Of a DNA stretch of 8,351 nucleotides, positions 5,991 through 8,351 are shown piece after piece. The DNA is from an uncultured Rhodocyclaceae bacterium (GTDB lineage: Bacteria; Pseudomonadota; Gammaproteobacteria; Burkholderiales; Rhodocyclaceae): assembly GCA_900549295.1 (NCBI GenBank), contig URNG01000124.1:1-8351 (forward strand), in the 5' to 3' direction. Under the pieces are notes generated by a model. That model saw only the letters and a program-made list of their open reading frames with translations, did not search any database and was not told the DNA's origin. How positions within the stretch are numbered: the first letter of the stretch is position 1; every line of letters begins with the position of its first letter. The translations under genes were made by a program, and so were the position numbers.

Positions 5991-6617
5991 ATGACCCGAC
6001 TCGTTGCCATTCATCCCGATAATCCGCAACAGCGCCTGCTCGTGCAGGCCGCCGGATTCGTGCGCGAAGGCGCGCTGGTCGCCTTGCCGACGGATTCCTG
6101 CTACGCCCTGGGCTGCCGCCTGGGCGACAAGGAGGCGCTGGATCGCATCCGCTACATCCGCCAGATGGACGAGCGCCACCATCTGACGCTCATGGTGCGC
6201 GACCTGTCGCAGATCGCCACCTACGCGCGGGTGGACAACACCCAGTACCGGCTCTTGAAGGCGGCGACGCCGGGCAGCTACGTTTTCATTCTCGAAGGCA
6301 GCAAGGAGTTGCCGCGCCGCGTGCTGCACCCCAAGCGCAAGACCATCGGCCTGCGCATTCCGGCACACCCGGTGGCGCTCGCCCTGCTGGAAGAATTGGG
6401 CGAACCCCTGCTGACCTGCACCCTGCAACTGCCGGGCGACGAAACCCCGCTGACTGAAGGCTGGGAAATCGCCGACCGTCTGGACGGGCAGGTGGACTGG
6501 ATTCTCGATGCCGGCCACTGCGGCACCGAGCCGACCACCGTCATCGACCTGACCGGCGCTGCCCCCGAACTGGTGCGCGCCGGACGCGGGCCGCTGGCGC
6601 CCTTTGGCCTGGAATGA
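5991..6617 (+). CDS. yciO: YciO, YrdC/Sua5-type protein
   Basis: Cytoplasmic member of the family that includes TsaC/Sua5, the enzymes that make threonylcarbamoyl-adenylate for the t6A tRNA modification. YciO itself is a paralogue that does not readily replace TsaC in E. coli, so its physiological role is uncertain. Seen here are ALPTDSCYALGC (31-42), the IRQMDERHHLTLMV segment (56-69) that binds nucleotide in the family, PGSYVFILEG from 94, HPKRKTIGLRIP around 113-122, and EPTTVIDLTG near the C-terminus followed by VRAGRGPLAPFGLE. The length of 208 residues matches E. coli YciO, and the KRKTIGLR segment is closer to YciO than to TsaC. ATG at 5991, 7 bases after rnm; the M50 gene follows after 4 bases. 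Confidence 0.88.
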   Translation: MTRLVAIHPDNPQQRLLVQAAGFVREGALVALPTDSCYALGCRLGDKEALDRIRYIRQMDERHHLTLMVRDLSQIATYARVDNTQYRLLKAATPGSYVFILEGSKELPRRVLHPKRKTIGLRIPAHPVALALLEELGEPLLTCTLQLPGDETPLTEGWEIADRLDGQVDWILDAGHCGTEPTTVIDLTGAAPELVRAGRGPLAPFGLE

Positions 6618-6621
6618 TGCC

Positions 6622-7302
6622 GTGTTCGATACCGACACTATCTACACCCTGATCCAGACCATCGCCATTGCCGCGCTGCCGGTCGTGTTCGCCATCACCC
6701 TGCACGAGGCGGCGCACGGCTACGCGGCGCGCCATTTCGGCGATCCGACCGCTTGGCAGGCCGGGCGCATCAGCCTTAATCCCCTGCGCCACATCGACTC
6801 GGTGGGGACGGTGCTGATTCCGTTGCTGATCCTGCTGGTTTCCTGGCTGTTTTCCAAGGATCCGTTCCTCTTTGGCTACGCCAAGCCCGTACCAGTGAAT
6901 TTTGGCCGCCTGCGCAGCCCCAAGCGCGACATGTTCTGGGTGGCGCTCGCTGGCCCGGCGGCCAACCTGTTCATGGCCCTGCTCTGGGCGGCGCTGCTTA
7001 AGTTTGCCTGGGACATGCCGGTCAATGACTACACCGTGCCGCTTACGGAAATGAGCAAGGTCGGCATCGTCATCAACTGTGTACTGATGGCGCTCAACCT
7101 GCTGCCGCTGCCGCCGCTCGACGGCGGGCGCATTGCTGTCAGCCTGCTGCCGCATCCGCTGGCTGGCCAATTCGCCCGGCTTGAACCCTGGGGTATGCCA
7201 ATCCTGCTACTGCTTCTCTTCACTGGTGCTCTCGGTATGGTGCTGTACCCTCTGGTGCAAATGGCCGTCGGCGTCATCGAAACCCTGTTCAGCCTGTACT
7301 GA
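6622..7302 (+). CDS. Site-2-protease-like M50 membrane metalloprotease
   Basis: Integral inner-membrane zinc protease of the compact S2P/YwhC type, without PDZ domains. The zinc motif HEAAH (28-32) lies in the first membrane helix, within VVFAITLHEAAHGYAARHFGD. The third ligand motif, PLPPLDGGRI with D167, lies in a later helix. SLNPLRHIDSVGTVLIPLL, the GYAKPVPVNFGRL loop and ALAGPAANLFMALLW are typical of the group. About five to six hydrophobic segments cover 226 residues. The start chosen is GTG 6622, four bases after the yciO stop, with GGA at 6611-6613; the frame is open back to a TTG at 6604 inside yciO, which is less likely. The substrate is unknown. The position between yciO and trpS is common in betaproteobacteria. 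Confidence 0.87.
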   Translation: MFDTDTIYTLIQTIAIAALPVVFAITLHEAAHGYAARHFGDPTAWQAGRISLNPLRHIDSVGTVLIPLLILLVSWLFSKDPFLFGYAKPVPVNFGRLRSPKRDMFWVALAGPAANLFMALLWAALLKFAWDMPVNDYTVPLTEMSKVGIVINCVLMALNLLPLPPLDGGRIAVSLLPHPLAGQFARLEPWGMPILLLLLFTGALGMVLYPLVQMAVGVIETLFSLY

Positions 7303-7306
7303 GCAA

Positions 7307-7327
7307 CCTTTCTCCTTCTCCTTTTCC
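7307..7327 (+). promoter_or_regulatory. Pyrimidine tract in the trpS leader
   Basis: The 33-base gap between the M50 gene and trpS contains 21 consecutive C/T bases, followed by GAAAAACC and the ATG. No purine-rich Shine-Dalgarno is present. Such tracts can bind ribosomal protein S1, which may be how trpS translation starts. This is inferred from composition only. Confidence 0.35.
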
Positions 7328-7335
7328 GAAAAACC

Positions 7336-8351
7336 ATGTTTGCAGAACGAGTCCTTTCCGGCATGCGCCCCACCGGCGCGCTCCACCTGGGTCACTACCA
7401 CGGCGTGTTGAAGAACTGGGTCAAGCTGCAAGGCGCCTATCCCTGCCTCTTCTTCGTGGCCGACTGGCACGCGCTCACCACCAGCTACGACAACCCGCAG
7501 GGTATCGAGCAGGCCAGTTGGGACATGGTGGTCGACTGGCTGGCGGCGGGCGTCAACCCGGAGCAGGCGACGATCTTCATCCAGTCCAAGGTGCCGGAAC
7601 ATGCCGAACTGCACCTCCTGATGTCGATGATGACGCCGCTCGGCTGGCTGGAGCGGGTGCCGACCTACAAGGACCAGCAGGAAAAGCTCGCCGGCAAGGA
7701 TCTCACCACCTACGGCTTTCTCGGCTATCCGCTCCTGATGAGCGCCGACATCCTCATCTACCGCGCCGACAAGGTGCCGGTGGGCGAAGACCAGATTCCG
7801 CACGTCGAATTCACCCGCGAACTGGCCCGCCGTTTCAACCATATGTATGGCCGCGAGCCGGGTTTCGCCGAAAAGGTGGAAGCGGCGCTGGCGCGGCTCA
7901 ACAGCAAGAACCGGCGCAGTTTCAACGACCTGCGCAAGCGTTTCCAGGAAAGCGGCGACAAGGAAGCCGTGGCGCGCGGCAAGGCGCTGCTCGCCGAGAG
8001 CGCGGCGCTGACCGACGACGAACGCGAGCGTCTGGCCGGGCATCTGGAAGGCACCGGCAAGATGATCCTGGTCGAGCCGGGCTATCTGCTGACGCCGGAG
8101 TCGAAAATGCCGGGGCTGGACGGCCAGAAGATGTCCAAGTCCTACCACAACACCATCACGCTGCGCGAAAGCCCGGAAGAAGTGACGCGCAAGGTGCGCA
8201 CCATGCCCACCGACCCGCAGCGGGTGCGGCGCACCGATCCGGGCGACCCCGAGCGCTGCCCGGTGTGGCAGTTGCATCAGGTGTATACCGACGCAGCGAC
8301 GCGGGCGGAACTCGGCCAGGGCCGCCGCACACCCCGGGATCCGCCGGAATG
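7336..8351 (+). CDS. trpS: Tryptophanyl-tRNA synthetase (cut by window end)
   Basis: Class I aminoacyl-tRNA synthetase that charges tRNA-Trp. The HIGH motif is HLGH at residues 17-20 (SGMRPTGALHLGHYHG) and KMSKS is exact at 265-269 (MPGLDGQKMSKSYHNT). FFVADWHALTT, the ADILIYRADKVPVGEDQIPHVEFTRELARRFN tryptophan/ATP pocket and VRTMPTDPQRVRRTDPGDPE agree with the longer, roughly 400-residue form found in many beta- and gammaproteobacteria, of which 338 codons are present. The ATG at 7336 has no Shine-Dalgarno, but the protein begins with the family's usual ERVLSGMRPTG. After VWQLHQVYTDAATRAEL the last 35 or so bases give GQGRRTPRDPPE, where the family has a cysteine-rich C-R-x-A-G-I-G-C motif, so the end of the window probably contains sequence errors. 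Confidence 0.94.
   Translation, partial: MFAERVLSGMRPTGALHLGHYHGVLKNWVKLQGAYPCLFFVADWHALTTSYDNPQGIEQASWDMVVDWLAAGVNPEQATIFIQSKVPEHAELHLLMSMMTPLGWLERVPTYKDQQEKLAGKDLTTYGFLGYPLLMSADILIYRADKVPVGEDQIPHVEFTRELARRFNHMYGREPGFAEKVEAALARLNSKNRRSFNDLRKRFQESGDKEAVARGKALLAESAALTDDERERLAGHLEGTGKMILVEPGYLLTPESKMPGLDGQKMSKSYHNTITLRESPEEVTRKVRTMPTDPQRVRRTDPGDPERCPVWQLHQVYTDAATRAELGQGRRTPRDPPE

Noticed and set aside
7207..8277. Long open frame on the minus strand opposite the M50 gene and trpS
   Set aside because: It is antisense to clearly conserved genes, is histidine/arginine-rich, and arises from high-GC codon bias.
1..8351. CRISPR array, tRNA or rRNA genes
   Set aside because: No regularly spaced repeats, no cloverleaf-like sequence and no rRNA motifs were found on either strand by eye.

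Overview
The window looks like a betaproteobacterial chromosome segment of high GC. It may be a complete short contig, because both edges cut through housekeeping genes whose last 30-40 bases stop making sense. Two blocks of ordinary genes flank an AT-richer accessory stretch at about 3.1-4.95 kb.

Left block (1-2997): a 5'-end fragment of thioredoxin reductase trxB on the minus strand, and divergent from it a complete ftsK, the DNA translocase of the division septum. In many proteobacteria ftsK is followed by lolA and rarA; here it is not.

Middle block (about 3000-5140): all gene-like material is on the minus strand. The key signal is a 60-bp integron recombination site (attC) at 3924-3983. 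It has both core boxes, an imperfect hairpin with one unpaired base, and close resemblance to the attC of the aadA resistance cassettes. Reading on the minus strand, it closes a 775-bp gene cassette (3930-4704) that encodes an unrecognised 235-residue protein and whose two ends are complementary. A second cassette follows and carries an HNH nuclease gene broken by a one-base frameshift; its own attC is not visible. No integrase gene lies in the window. The region 4706-5143 holds no convincing gene, only two inverted repeats, one of which may be a decayed attC.

Right block (5144-8351): rnm (PHP-domain 5'-3' exoribonuclease / nucleotide phosphatase), yciO (YrdC/Sua5 family), a site-2-protease-like M50 membrane metalloprotease, and the first 338 codons of trpS. 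The first three genes are spaced 4-7 bases apart and probably form an operon, with trpS 33 bases behind. This order is typical of betaproteobacteria.

The main point of interest is a pair of integron cassettes without a visible integrase, lying between housekeeping genes and carrying an uncharacterised protein and a decaying nuclease.
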